13,197 nt of DNA from an uncultured Clostridia bacterium (GTDB lineage: Bacteria > Bacillota > Clostridia > Oscillospirales > Oscillospiraceae): NCBI GenBank assembly GCA_937915065.1, contig CALDMR010000152.1, forward strand, positions 1 to 13,197, read 5' to 3'. Under the pieces are notes generated by a model, which saw only the letters and a list, made by a program, of their open reading frames with translations, was not told the DNA's origin and did no database searches. The number at the start of each line of letters is the position of its first letter. The first letter of the stretch is position 1. A program made the position numbers and the translations under genes. Positions 6,966-13,197 of this stretch are shown here, piece after piece.

Positions 6966-8342
6966 ATGGCATTTGAAGGTTTAAGCGAAAAACTGAATGC
7001 TGCGTTCAAAAAACTGCGCGGCAAGGGCCGCCTGTCTGAAAACGACGTCAAGGAGGCCATGCGCGAGGTACGTCTCGCCCTATTGGAGGCCGACGTCAGC
7101 TACAAAGTTGTCAAGGACTTTGTGGCCTCTGTTACCGAGCGCTGCGTCGGCAGCGATGTGCTCGACAGCCTCACCCCCGCCCAGCAGGTCATCAAAATCG
7201 TCAACGACGAGCTGACCGCACTGATGGGCGGTTCCAACGCCAAGCTGACGATGGCTCCTCACCCTCCCACCGTGGTTATGATGGTGGGTCTGCAGGGCGC
7301 CGGTAAAACCACCAACTGCGCCAAGCTGGCAGGCCTGATGCGCAAGACTTACGGCAAGCGCCCCCTGTTGGTCGCTTGCGACGTCTACCGCCCCGCTGCC
7401 ATCGAGCAGTTGAAAGTGGTCGGCGCTCAGTTGGAGCTGCCCGTGTTCGAAATGGGCCAGGGCGATCCCGTAGAGATCGCCAAAGCCGCCTTGGAGCACG
7501 CCAAAGACCACAGCAATGACATTGTATTCCTCGATACCGCAGGCCGCCTGCATATCGATGAAGTTCTGATGGATGAGCTGAAAAACATCAAAGCTGCCGT
7601 CCATCCCAACGAGATCCTGCTGGTGGTGGACGCCATGACCGGCCAGGATGCCGTAAATGCCGCCACTGCTTTTGATGAAGCCCTGGGGATCGACGGCGTA
7701 TTGCTGACCAAGCTGGACGGCGACGCCCGCGGCGGCGCTGCCCTGTCCATCAAGGCCACCACCGGCAAGCCCATCAAATTTGCCGGCACCGGTGAAAAGC
7801 TGGATATGATCGAGCCTTTCCACCCCGACCGCATGGCCTCCCGTATTCTGGGCATGGGCGACGTGCTTTCCCTGATCGAGAAAGCAGAGTTGACCATCGA
7901 CCAGAAAAAAGCGGAGGAATTGGACCGAAAGCTGAAAAAAAGCCGCTTGAGTCTGGCAGACTTCCTGGACGAAATGCGCGAGATGAAAAAAATGGGCGAT
8001 ATCTCCCAGATCGCTTCCATGCTGCCCGGCGGCATGGGGAAGCAGCTGGAGGGCGCAGAGTTGGACCCCAAGGTGCTGGCCCACAGCGAAGCCATCATCC
8101 TGTCCATGACGCCCTACGAGCGGGATAATCCCAACGTTCTGAATGCCAGCCGCAAAAAGCGCATTGCCGCCGGCTGCGGTTTGGAAGTGGCCGATGTGAA
8201 CCGGCTGCTTAAACAGTACGACATGATGAATCAGATCGCCAAGCAGATGTATAAAGGCAAGGGCAAGTTTGGCCGCGGCGGTATGGGCGGCAACTTCGGC
8301 GGCGGGCTGCGCGGTTTCGGCCGCAAAAAGCGCCTGCGTTAA
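6966..8342 (+). CDS. ffh: Signal recognition particle protein Ffh (SRP54)
   Basis: Ffh is the GTPase of the signal recognition particle: it binds signal sequences and 4.5S/6S RNA and docks with FtsY at the membrane. The 458 residues show an N domain (1-90) and a G domain with GLQGAGKTT (108-116), DVYRPAA (139-145), DTAGR (190-194) and TKLDGDARGG (248-257). They also show an M domain with SMLPGG and SRKKRIAAGCG, the RNA-binding helix-turn-helix. The last 30 or so residues are glycine/arginine/lysine-rich (GRGGMGGNFGGG, then GRKKRLR). The start is ATG with AAGGAG 7 bases upstream, overlapping the end of ylxM. The SRP RNA gene and ftsY are not in the window. Confidence 0.98.
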   Translation: MAFEGLSEKLNAAFKKLRGKGRLSENDVKEAMREVRLALLEADVSYKVVKDFVASVTERCVGSDVLDSLTPAQQVIKIVNDELTALMGGSNAKLTMAPHPPTVVMMVGLQGAGKTTNCAKLAGLMRKTYGKRPLLVACDVYRPAAIEQLKVVGAQLELPVFEMGQGDPVEIAKAALEHAKDHSNDIVFLDTAGRLHIDEVLMDELKNIKAAVHPNEILLVVDAMTGQDAVNAATAFDEALGIDGVLLTKLDGDARGGAALSIKATTGKPIKFAGTGEKLDMIEPFHPDRMASRILGMGDVLSLIEKAELTIDQKKAEELDRKLKKSRLSLADFLDEMREMKKMGDISQIASMLPGGMGKQLEGAELDPKVLAHSEAIILSMTPYERDNPNVLNASRKKRIAAGCGLEVADVNRLLKQYDMMNQIAKQMYKGKGKFGRGGMGGNFGGGLRGFGRKKRLR

Positions 8343-8347
8343 TTCAG

Positions 8348-8385
8348 ATAAATGTAGCTTTGATCCCAAAGATCGACGCATTTAT
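8348..8385 (+). other. Nested hairpin in the ffh-rpsP spacer
   Basis: Arms ATAAATG (8348-8354) and CATTTAT (8379-8385) form a 7-bp outer stem around an inner CTTTG/CAAAG hairpin (8358-8362 and 8367-8371) with an atcc loop. It sits 6 bases after the ffh stop and 25 bases before the rpsP ribosome site, and no T-run follows. It could be an mRNA processing site, an attenuator or an S16 autoregulatory leader. None of these is shown by the sequence, and weak AT stems can arise by chance. Confidence 0.45.
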
Positions 8386-8423
8386 ATAAAGTCTTTCTGA
8401 TCAAATATTTGGAGGTGAATTTC

Positions 8424-8663
8424 ATGGTTAAAATCAGACTGCGCAGAATGGGCGCCAAGAGCGCTCCCTTCTACAGAGTTGTGGTTGCTGATTCCCGCTT
8501 CCCCCGGGACGGTCGTTTCATCGAAGAGATCGGCACCTATAATCCCTGCACGGATCCCGCTGAGATCAAGATCGATGTGGAGCGCGCTGAGGCTTGGATC
8601 AAGACCGGCGCTCAGCCCACCGAGACCGTCAGAGCTCTGCTGAAAAAGGCAAAGGCTATGTAA
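8424..8663 (+). CDS. rpsP: 30S ribosomal protein S16
   Basis: S16 is a small protein of the 30S body, needed for early assembly. The 79-residue product begins MVKIRLRRMGAKSAPFYRVVVADSRFPRDGRFIEEIGTYNP, an unmistakable S16 N-terminus, and ends in a lysine-rich tail (LLKKAKAM) slightly shorter than in many species. The start is ATG at 8424 with a perfect GGAGGTG 6 bases upstream; an in-frame TTG at 8409 overlaps that site and is rejected. The 81-bp spacer after ffh is the longest in the operon and can fold (see 8348-8385). Confidence 0.98.
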   Translation: MVKIRLRRMGAKSAPFYRVVVADSRFPRDGRFIEEIGTYNPCTDPAEIKIDVERAEAWIKTGAQPTETVRALLKKAKAM

Positions 8664-8678
8664 TCTGGAGGGGTTGGC

Positions 8679-8909
8679 ATGAAAGAATTGCTGCTCTACA
8701 TCGCCAGAAACCTGGTGGACAATCCCGACGCCGTAAGCGTGTCGGAAGTCCCCGGTGACGACGAGCTGACGCTGGAGCTGCGTGTGGCCCCCGAGGATAT
8801 GGGTAAGGCGATCGGCCGCCAGGGCCGTATCGCCAAGGAAATCCGCACGGTGGTCCGCTCCTATGCCCAGCGCACCGGCGTTAAGGTTTCGGTCGATATC
8901 GTAGACTAA
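8679..8909 (+). CDS. khpA: KH-domain RNA-binding protein KhpA (YlqC)
   Basis: This 76-residue protein is essentially one KH domain. The RNA-contacting loop is GRQG (46-49, GxxG type) in MGKAIGRQGRIAKEIRTVVR, with the following beta strand VKVSVDIVD at the end. Family members in Firmicutes form a complex with KhpB (Jag/EloR) and bind many RNAs, influencing cell division and envelope synthesis. The start is ATG with GGAGGGG upstream, 15 bp after rpsP. In many Firmicutes rimM follows directly; here the operon stops at a strong terminator. Confidence 0.95.
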   Translation: MKELLLYIARNLVDNPDAVSVSEVPGDDELTLELRVAPEDMGKAIGRQGRIAKEIRTVVRSYAQRTGVKVSVDIVD

Positions 8910-8917
8910 ACAAAAAG

Positions 8918-8950
8918 CTGTGATTCGAGGATTCGAATCACAGTTTTTTT
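8918..8950 (+). terminator. Intrinsic terminator after khpA
   Basis: An 11-bp perfect stem (ctgtgattcga 8918-8928, tcgaatcacag 8933-8943) with a 4-base loop is followed by seven Ts (8944-8950). It ends the ylxM-ffh-rpsP-khpA transcript 8 bases after the stop codon. Confidence 0.93.
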
Positions 8951-8989
8951 GCCTCTTCTTTAGAAAAACAGGGGGGCAGATCCCCCGCC

Positions 8990-9018
8990 TTGCAACCTAT
9001 CGCAAAATACGCTATAGT
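8990..9018 (+). promoter_or_regulatory. Promoter of rsmJ
   Basis: TTGCAA (8990-8995) and TATAGT (9013-9018) are separated by 17 bp. The predicted start is near 9025, about 28 bases before the chosen ATG. It lies after the khpA terminator, so rsmJ is transcribed separately. Confidence 0.65.
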
Positions 9019-9052
9019 ATCCTTATCAGATTAGAACGACAGGATGAGTACT

Positions 9053-9850
9053 ATGGATCATATCAGCACGCCAACACAGCAGATCCCACTGCGCATCGCA
9101 CCGGAAAGAAGCGATCCCGACACAGCAGCCCGCCTTTCCGCCCTCTTCCCCCCTGTATCCCCGGAGGCCCCTTCTCCCGATTTGGAATTGCAGCTGAACG
9201 AGGACGGGCTGGCGCTGCACGCCGGCGATCAAATGCTCCGGGGCGACTTCCTTCATATGCTGCCCCGCCTGAAGCAGAGCCGCCTGGCCGGAGAACTGCT
9301 GGTGCGGGCTGCACGCATCAAAAATGCCCCGGAACCGCTGACGGCCATCGATGCCACAGCAGGGCTCGGCGAAGATTCTCTGCTGCTGGCAGCCACAGGC
9401 TTTCATGTGCGTCTCTATGAACGCAATCCGGTCATTTACGAGCTGCTTCGGGATACCCTCCGCCGGGCATCACATGCACCGGAGCTGGCAGATATCGTTG
9501 CACGGATGCAGCTTTTCCAGGCCGACAGCATCCAGGCTATGCAGCAGCTGAACGCCCCTCCCGACGTCATCCTGCTGGATCCCATGTTCCCGGCCCGCCA
9601 AAAAAGCGCCCTGGTCAAAAAGAAACTGCAGGTGATTCAAAAGCTGGAGATCCCCTGCATGGACGAAAAAGAGCTTCTCCTGGCTGCAATCCAGGCCAGG
9701 CCCCAAAAGCTGGTGATCAAGCGCCCGCCCAAGGGCCCGTATCTGGCCGATGTCAAACCCGACTATTCGCTGACAGGGAAGGCCGTCCGCTTCGACTGTA
9801 TTGCCGCTCCCCACACGAAATTGAAAAAATATACTATGCTGATGCCATAA
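9053..9850 (+). CDS. rsmJ: RsmJ-family 16S rRNA guanine-N2 methyltransferase
   Basis: This class I SAM-dependent methyltransferase (265 residues) resembles E. coli RsmJ (YhiQ), which makes m2G1516 in helix 45 of 16S rRNA. Diagnostic stretches are IDATAGLGED (99-108, SAM-binding loop), ERNPV (123-127), LDPMFP (175-180, the D/N-P-x-F/Y-type catalytic motif), QKSALVKK (183-190) and a C-terminal LVIKRP. The first 95 residues are proline-rich and less recognisable. ATG at 9053 has AGGA 8 bases upstream; an in-frame ATG at 9044 lacks a good site. The gene sits alone between the khpA terminator and the MATE gene, within a neighbourhood of ribosome-maturation genes. The fold and family are clear; the exact nucleotide modified in this organism is inferred. 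Confidence 0.88.
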   Translation: MDHISTPTQQIPLRIAPERSDPDTAARLSALFPPVSPEAPSPDLELQLNEDGLALHAGDQMLRGDFLHMLPRLKQSRLAGELLVRAARIKNAPEPLTAIDATAGLGEDSLLLAATGFHVRLYERNPVIYELLRDTLRRASHAPELADIVARMQLFQADSIQAMQQLNAPPDVILLDPMFPARQKSALVKKKLQVIQKLEIPCMDEKELLLAAIQARPQKLVIKRPPKGPYLADVKPDYSLTGKAVRFDCIAAPHTKLKKYTMLMP

Positions 9851-9854
9851 GGAA

Positions 9855-9884
9855 CGCCCGCCCTGTAAAATTGCAGGGCGGGCG
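9855..9884. terminator. GC-rich hairpin between convergent rsmJ and MATE genes
   Basis: A perfect 11-bp stem (cgcccgccctg 9855-9865, cagggcgggcg 9874-9884) with an 8-base loop fills the 39-bp gap between two converging genes. T-runs on either side are poor, so it is probably a bidirectional but weaker terminator. Confidence 0.7.
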
Positions 9885-9889
9885 CTTAC

Positions 9890-11233
9890 TTAGGCATATC
9901 CATACCGCTTTCGGAAAAAGAGCAGACAAGCAATCGAGATGATCAATGTCAGTCCCTCGGCCACGGGGAGGGCCATCCAGACGCCGTCCACATCAAAAAA
10001 CACTGGCAGCAGCAGAACTGCTCCGGCTTCAAACACAATCGTGCGGACAAAGGAGATGGCCGCAGAAATTTTACCGTTGCACAAGGCGGTAAAAAAGGCC
10101 GAAGCAAAAATATTGACGCCCACCACCAGGAAAGACACGGCAAAAATCCGGAAACCGTACAGCGTCATTTCATACAGGGCCTGGTGATTGGTAAAGACCG
10201 CCACCAGGGGAATGGCCGTTGCCTGGGCCAGCACAAACATCGCAGCAGAAGCAAGCAGAATAAATGTCATACAGATGCGGAACAGATTTTTCAGTTCTCC
10301 GCAATTCTGCGCGCCGTAATGATAGCCGATCACCGGCGCAGCCCCCACAGAGAAGCCGATCATCACTGCGATAAACACAAAGTTAACATACTGCATCACT
10401 GTGATCGCCGTCACGCCATCGTTCCCCACCAAACGAATGAGCTGAATGTTGAACAAAAAGGTGGTCAGCGCCCGGGATGCATTGGATACCATTTCAGAAG
10501 AGCCGTTAACGGAACTGCGCAGCAGCATCCGTCCATGGAATTTCGGCCGCACAAAACACAGGCGGCTGGTATTTTTTCGGGCAAAGTAAAACAAGGGAAT
10601 GATGCCGCCCACTGCACAGCCCACAGATGTTGCCACCGCAGCGCCGGCAATTCCCCATTCCAGCACCGCGATAAACAGCCAGTCCAGCACCATGTTCAGC
10701 AGTCCGCTGACAATGGTCAGCAGCATACCCAATTTGGGTTTTTCCGCGGTAATGAAAAAAGATTGAAAAAAAGTTTGCAGCATATAGGGAATATTGCCCA
10801 CCAGGCAGATCACGCCGTATACCACACAGTATTCGATCAGGGATTCATTGGCCCCCATGAAGAAGCACAGCGGGCGAATAAACAAAATGGTGATCAGGCT
10901 CAGCACTGTACCCAGCGCCGCCACTGCAATGGTCAGCGTGGTAAAATAGCTTTTCGCCTCCTCCTCCCTGCCCTCGCCCATGGTGCGGGCCACTTCGGCG
11001 CTGCCGCCCGTGCCCAGCATGAAGCCAAAGGCGCCCAAAATCAAAAACATGGGCATGGTAATATTGATGGCTGCCAGGGCATTGTCTCCCACAAAATTGG
11101 ATACAAACAGCCCGTCTACCACACTATAGATGGATGTAAAAACCATCATTACAATAGACGGCAGCGTGAAACGCAGCATGCGCCCCAGGGTAAAATGATC
11201 AGATAATTGGATTCTCATAATGCCTTCCCCCAT
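9890..11233 (-). CDS. MATE-family multi-antimicrobial/cation efflux transporter
   Basis: This polytopic membrane protein of 447 residues has about twelve hydrophobic segments in two halves. The opening FTLPSIVMMVFTSIYSVVDGLFVSNFVG followed by NDNALAAIN-like sequence is typical of the first helix of MATE transporters. Such proteins export drugs or metabolites using Na+ or H+ gradients. The subgroup resembles the MATE proteins common in Clostridia; the substrate cannot be read from sequence. The start is ATG at 11233 (MGEGIMRIQL) with GAGGTGG 7 bases upstream; ATG at 11218 after GGGGAAGG is an alternative. It runs against the surrounding plus-strand genes, has its own promoter, and splits the conserved khpA-rimM neighbourhood, so it looks like a later arrival. 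Confidence 0.93.
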   Translation of the reverse strand: MGEGIMRIQLSDHFTLGRMLRFTLPSIVMMVFTSIYSVVDGLFVSNFVGDNALAAINITMPMFLILGAFGFMLGTGGSAEVARTMGEGREEEAKSYFTTLTIAVAALGTVLSLITILFIRPLCFFMGANESLIEYCVVYGVICLVGNIPYMLQTFFQSFFITAEKPKLGMLLTIVSGLLNMVLDWLFIAVLEWGIAGAAVATSVGCAVGGIIPLFYFARKNTSRLCFVRPKFHGRMLLRSSVNGSSEMVSNASRALTTFLFNIQLIRLVGNDGVTAITVMQYVNFVFIAVMIGFSVGAAPVIGYHYGAQNCGELKNLFRICMTFILLASAAMFVLAQATAIPLVAVFTNHQALYEMTLYGFRIFAVSFLVVGVNIFASAFFTALCNGKISAAISFVRTIVFEAGAVLLLPVFFDVDGVWMALPVAEGLTLIISIACLLFFRKRYGYA

Positions 11234-11284
11234 AGGCCGGCCACCTCGACCGGCACATTCTCCTTCTCTTTATAAATTCATTTT

Positions 11285-11314
11285 ATCTTACCATCCGCTT
11301 CCCGCAGATGTCAA
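11285..11314 (-). promoter_or_regulatory. Promoter of the MATE transporter gene
   Basis: On the minus strand, TTGACA (11309-11314) and TAAGAT (11285-11290) are separated by 18 bp, with the start expected near 11278. It diverges from the rimM promoter at 11431. The GC-rich stretch between them (11315-11430) holds a small ccccc/ggggg inverted repeat and no recognisable gene or operator. Confidence 0.65.
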
Positions 11315-11430
11315 CCCGCAGCACCCATTCTCCCCTTTCCCCTTGCCCCCACGGGGGCTATGCCATCTTCCGTTCGCTTGGCGCCGCCCCGGCCATCTGC
11401 TCCCAAGATAAAAAGGCCGCCCCGCGCCCC

Positions 11431-11459
11431 TTGCCGAAACGACAGATTCCTTATATAAT
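11431..11459 (+). promoter_or_regulatory. Promoter of rimM-trmD
   Basis: TTGCCG (11431-11436) and a perfect TATAAT (11454-11459) are separated by 17 bp, 30 bp upstream of the rimM ATG. It gives rimM-trmD independent transcription now that they are cut off from the rpsP operon. Confidence 0.75.
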
Positions 11460-11489
11460 AAAGGTATTCTTGAAACAAAGGAGCAGCTT

Positions 11490-11993
11490 ATGAAGCTTGA
11501 TTTTATTGAAGTGGGCCAGATCGTCAACACGCACGGCGTGCGAGGCGAGGTAAAGGTGCAGCCCTGGTGCGACGAGGCAGAACAGTTCCTTGATTTTAAA
11601 ACCCTCTATCTGGACGGTGCCGCCGTGAAACCCAAAAGTGTGCGCATCCATAAAGGCAGCGTCCTGCTGACACTGCCCGGCGTGGAGGACATGGACAGCG
11701 CCCTGCACCTGAAAACCAAAGTCCTTTCTGTCCGGCGAGAAGACCTGGCCCTGCCCGAAGGCCGCTACCTCAATGCAGAACTGATGGGGCTGTCCGTTAT
11801 CGACGCCGAGACCGGCGCGGAAATTGGCAAGATCAAAGATGTATTGATCTACCCCGCCAACAATGTGCTGGTCGTACAGGGCGAAAAGCAGTATCTCATC
11901 CCTGCGGTTCCCGCCGTCATTGCAGACACGGATCTGGATGCAAATACCATGACGATCCACCTGCTGAAAGGAATGGCCACCGATGAGAATTGA
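11490..11993 (+). CDS. rimM: 16S rRNA processing / ribosome maturation factor RimM
   Basis: RimM binds the 30S head through S19 and assists late 16S rRNA maturation. The 167-residue product has the N-terminal RimM motif VGQIVNTHGVRGEVKV (8-23). Its C-terminal PRC-barrel is visible as GLSVIDAETGAEIGKIKDVL, then NNVLVV and YLIPAVPAVI. The length is usual. The start is ATG with AAAGGAG upstream. The end overlaps trmD by 11 bp, so the two are translationally coupled. Confidence 0.97.
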   Translation: MKLDFIEVGQIVNTHGVRGEVKVQPWCDEAEQFLDFKTLYLDGAAVKPKSVRIHKGSVLLTLPGVEDMDSALHLKTKVLSVRREDLALPEGRYLNAELMGLSVIDAETGAEIGKIKDVLIYPANNVLVVQGEKQYLIPAVPAVIADTDLDANTMTIHLLKGMATDEN

Positions 11994-12747
11994 TATCATG
12001 ACCCTCTTTCCCGATGTAGTGGGCGATATGCTGAACGAGTCCATTTTGGGCCGGGCAGCGGAGCGGGGCTATATCCGCATCGAATGCCACCAAATTCGGG
12101 ACTATACCCTGAACAAGCAAAAACAGGTGGACGACTATCCCTATGGCGGCGGCCGGGGCGCAGTGATGCAGGCCGATCCCCTGTACCAGTGCTGGAAGCA
12201 TATCTGCGACGAAGCCGGCCAGCGTATTCACACCATCTATTTCTCCCCCTGCGGCGAAACTTTCCGGCAGGCCACCGCCAAGCGCCTGGCCGCAGAGTAT
12301 GACCGGCTGCTGCTGGTTTGCGGGCATTACGAGGGGATCGACGAGCGCTTCATCGAAGAATGCGTGGACGAAGAGATCTCCATGGGCGACTTTGTACTGA
12401 CCGGCGGAGAGATCCCCGCCATGGCACTGGCCGATGCGGTCTGCCGCCTGGTGCCCGGCGTGCTGCCCGACGCGGAATGCTACATGGAAGAGTCCCACTG
12501 GGACGGCCTGCTGGAATATCCCCAATATTCCCGCCCCGAAGAGTGGCACGGCCGCCACGTCCCCCCGATCCTGCTTTCCGGCAACCATCAGAAGGTGACG
12601 GAATGGCGCAAAAAGGAATCCTACAAGCGCACCCTGCGCCGCCGCCCCGACATGATGGCCGCTTTCGATCCCGCCGCCCTGGATAAACGGGGCAAGAAAG
12701 TGTATGCCGAGGCCCTGGCCGAACTGGAACACGAAGGTGAAAACTGA
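11983..12747 (+). CDS. trmD: tRNA (guanine-37-N1)-methyltransferase TrmD
   Basis: TrmD uses SAM to make m1G37 next to the anticodon, preventing +1 frameshifting; it is a SPOUT-family dimer with a trefoil knot. The 254 residues include DDYPYGGGRGAVM (50-62), CGHYEGIDER (113-122), ISMGDFVLTGGE (132-143), GLLEYPQYSRP (around 175-185) and PPILLSGNH. In the MEESHWDGLLEYP stretch, Glu170 stands where E. coli has the catalytic Asp169 by my eye alignment; other Firmicutes may share this. The start is ATG, 11 bp inside rimM. The usual next gene, rplS, does not follow within the window: a terminator closes the unit. Confidence 0.97.
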   Translation: MRIDIMTLFPDVVGDMLNESILGRAAERGYIRIECHQIRDYTLNKQKQVDDYPYGGGRGAVMQADPLYQCWKHICDEAGQRIHTIYFSPCGETFRQATAKRLAAEYDRLLLVCGHYEGIDERFIEECVDEEISMGDFVLTGGEIPAMALADAVCRLVPGVLPDAECYMEESHWDGLLEYPQYSRPEEWHGRHVPPILLSGNHQKVTEWRKKESYKRTLRRRPDMMAAFDPAALDKRGKKVYAEALAELEHEGEN

Positions 12748-12771
12748 ATCTTCCGTCTACCCTATTTTCAG

Positions 12772-12803
12772 GGACTGCTTTTGGCTCCAAAAGCAGTCCT
12801 TTT
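12772..12803 (+). terminator. Intrinsic terminator after trmD
   Basis: A perfect 13-base inverted repeat (ggactgcttttgg 12772-12784, ccaaaagcagtcc 12787-12799) with a minimal loop is followed by TTTT and a further pyrimidine-rich run. It lies 24 bases after the trmD stop. Confidence 0.92.
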
Positions 12804-13031
12804 CCATTTTCTTCCACTATATTTCAACTTCCTTTTTCCGGAACTTCCAAAAAAATACCTGTTTTATCTGAATTTGATTCTTTTTCGCAGCGGTTTACCA
12901 TAATTTATAACGCCCCCTCTTTTTTGTAATTATTTTGTAACTATTGCATATACTTTTACCAGTTTCTTCATTTAGTTTCACAGCATTTTTTGTAAAAGTG
13001 GGGAACATCACCGCTCAAAAAGCCCATAAAC
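12804..13031. other. AT-rich gene-free region
   Basis: About 230 bases with many T-runs and much lower GC than the rest of the window. No open frame with a ribosome site is visible on either strand. Near-repeats such as ttttgtaattattttgtaact occur at about 12924-12944. It may act as an upstream AT-rich activator of the strong promoter that follows; no specific binding site was recognised. Confidence 0.5.
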
Positions 13032-13060
13032 TTGACAAGTGTGGTGTAAATGTGTATAAT
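13032..13060 (+). promoter_or_regulatory. Full-consensus sigma-A promoter
   Basis: TTGACA (13032-13037), a 17-bp spacer and TATAAT (13055-13060) match the housekeeping consensus at every position. The start is expected near 13067. The AT-rich upstream DNA would favour high activity. The gene it serves lies beyond the window. Confidence 0.88.
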
Positions 13061-13066
13061 AACGCT

Positions 13067-13197
13067 TGTATTTGAGCCAGGTAACAAAAGTTACAACTTT
13101 GTTGCCGCTTGATTTTCCCAAAAGTCAAGGGATTCCAGTTTCTGGAAATCCGGATTTCAGTACTCCGGGCGGCCTGTTCCACCCGGAACTTTCAGGA
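13067..13197 (+). ncRNA. Structured untranslated leader or small RNA, class unknown, cut by the window edge
   Basis: The predicted transcript has no ribosome site or start codon with a usable frame in its first 130 bases. It can fold into successive hairpins: 13080-13090/13097-13106 (ggtaacaaaag/ctttgttgcc), 13108-13116/13121-13129 (9-bp stem, ccca loop), 13130-13138/13142-13151 (ggattccag/ctggaaatcc) and 13164-13169/13182-13187 (tccggg/cccgga). An alternative palindrome, gaaatccggatttc (13145-13158), competes with the third. I do not recognise a known riboswitch consensus. A ribosomal-protein leader (rplS often follows trmD) or a stand-alone RNA are both possible. Confidence 0.45.

Noticed and set aside
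7080..8381. Long minus-strand open frame opposite ffh
   Set aside because: It mirrors ffh codons, lacks a family signature and ribosome site, and ffh itself is unmistakable.
8971..8986. gggggg/ccccc hairpin upstream of rsmJ as a regulatory element
   Set aside because: It lies upstream of the predicted transcription start and just behind a clear terminator; short G/C runs like this occur by chance in GC-rich DNA.
10184..11206. 340-codon plus-strand frame opposite the MATE gene
   Set aside because: Histidine- and glutamine-rich shadow of transmembrane codons; no start signal.
11335..11360. ccccc/ggggg inverted repeat between the MATE and rimM promoters as an operator
   Set aside because: Too short and low in complexity, and no recognised regulator gene is nearby.

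Overview
The window looks like chromosomal DNA from a GC-rich Firmicute of class Clostridia, most likely an Oscillospiraceae/Ruminococcaceae-type gut bacterium. Several things point there: the gene order ylxM-ffh-rpsP-khpA followed by rimM-trmD, the paired M16-family proteins YfmF/YfmH, strong Shine-Dalgarno sites, near-consensus sigma-A promoters, and a ZTP (pfl) riboswitch in front of fhs. The family placement is inference; no rRNA is present to confirm it. LEFT, MINUS STRAND (1-6340): one transcription unit runs right to left as yfmF-yfmH-lgt-folD, with overlapping stop and start codons at each junction. After folD comes a separate promoter, a ZTP riboswitch with an intrinsic terminator, and fhs (formate-tetrahydrofolate ligase). 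FolD and Fhs are consecutive enzymes of one-carbon folate metabolism, and ZTP reports a shortage of 10-formyl-THF, so the regulation makes sense. However, fhs is broken: about 23 bases are missing from a highly conserved glycine-rich segment, which shifts the frame. Beyond the fhs stop codon lies a 112-bp cassette of four consecutive hairpins. Beyond that, at the window edge, is a second exact 55-bp copy of the fhs 3' coding end. The spacing (208 bp) fits a tandem duplication whose left part lies outside the window. MIDDLE, PLUS STRAND (6520-8950): a promoter drives ylxM-ffh-rpsP-khpA, covering signal recognition particle targeting, ribosomal protein S16 and an RNA-binding KH protein, and ending in a clear terminator. 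The ffh-rpsP spacer can fold into a nested hairpin. RIGHT (8990-12803): the usual continuation to rimM-trmD is interrupted by two genes with their own promoters, a plus-strand RsmJ-type 16S rRNA guanine methyltransferase and a minus-strand MATE-family exporter. rimM-trmD then has its own promoter, back to back with that of the MATE gene, and a perfect hairpin terminator. FAR RIGHT (12804-13197): no gene is visible. There is an AT-rich stretch, a full-consensus promoter (TTGACA, 17 bp, TATAAT) and about 130 bp of potential hairpins running off the window. This is the start of an unidentified leader or small RNA. No tRNA, rRNA, CRISPR array, transposase or phage gene was found. The least explained parts are the two edges: the hairpin cassette with the duplicated fhs end on the left, and the structured leader on the right.
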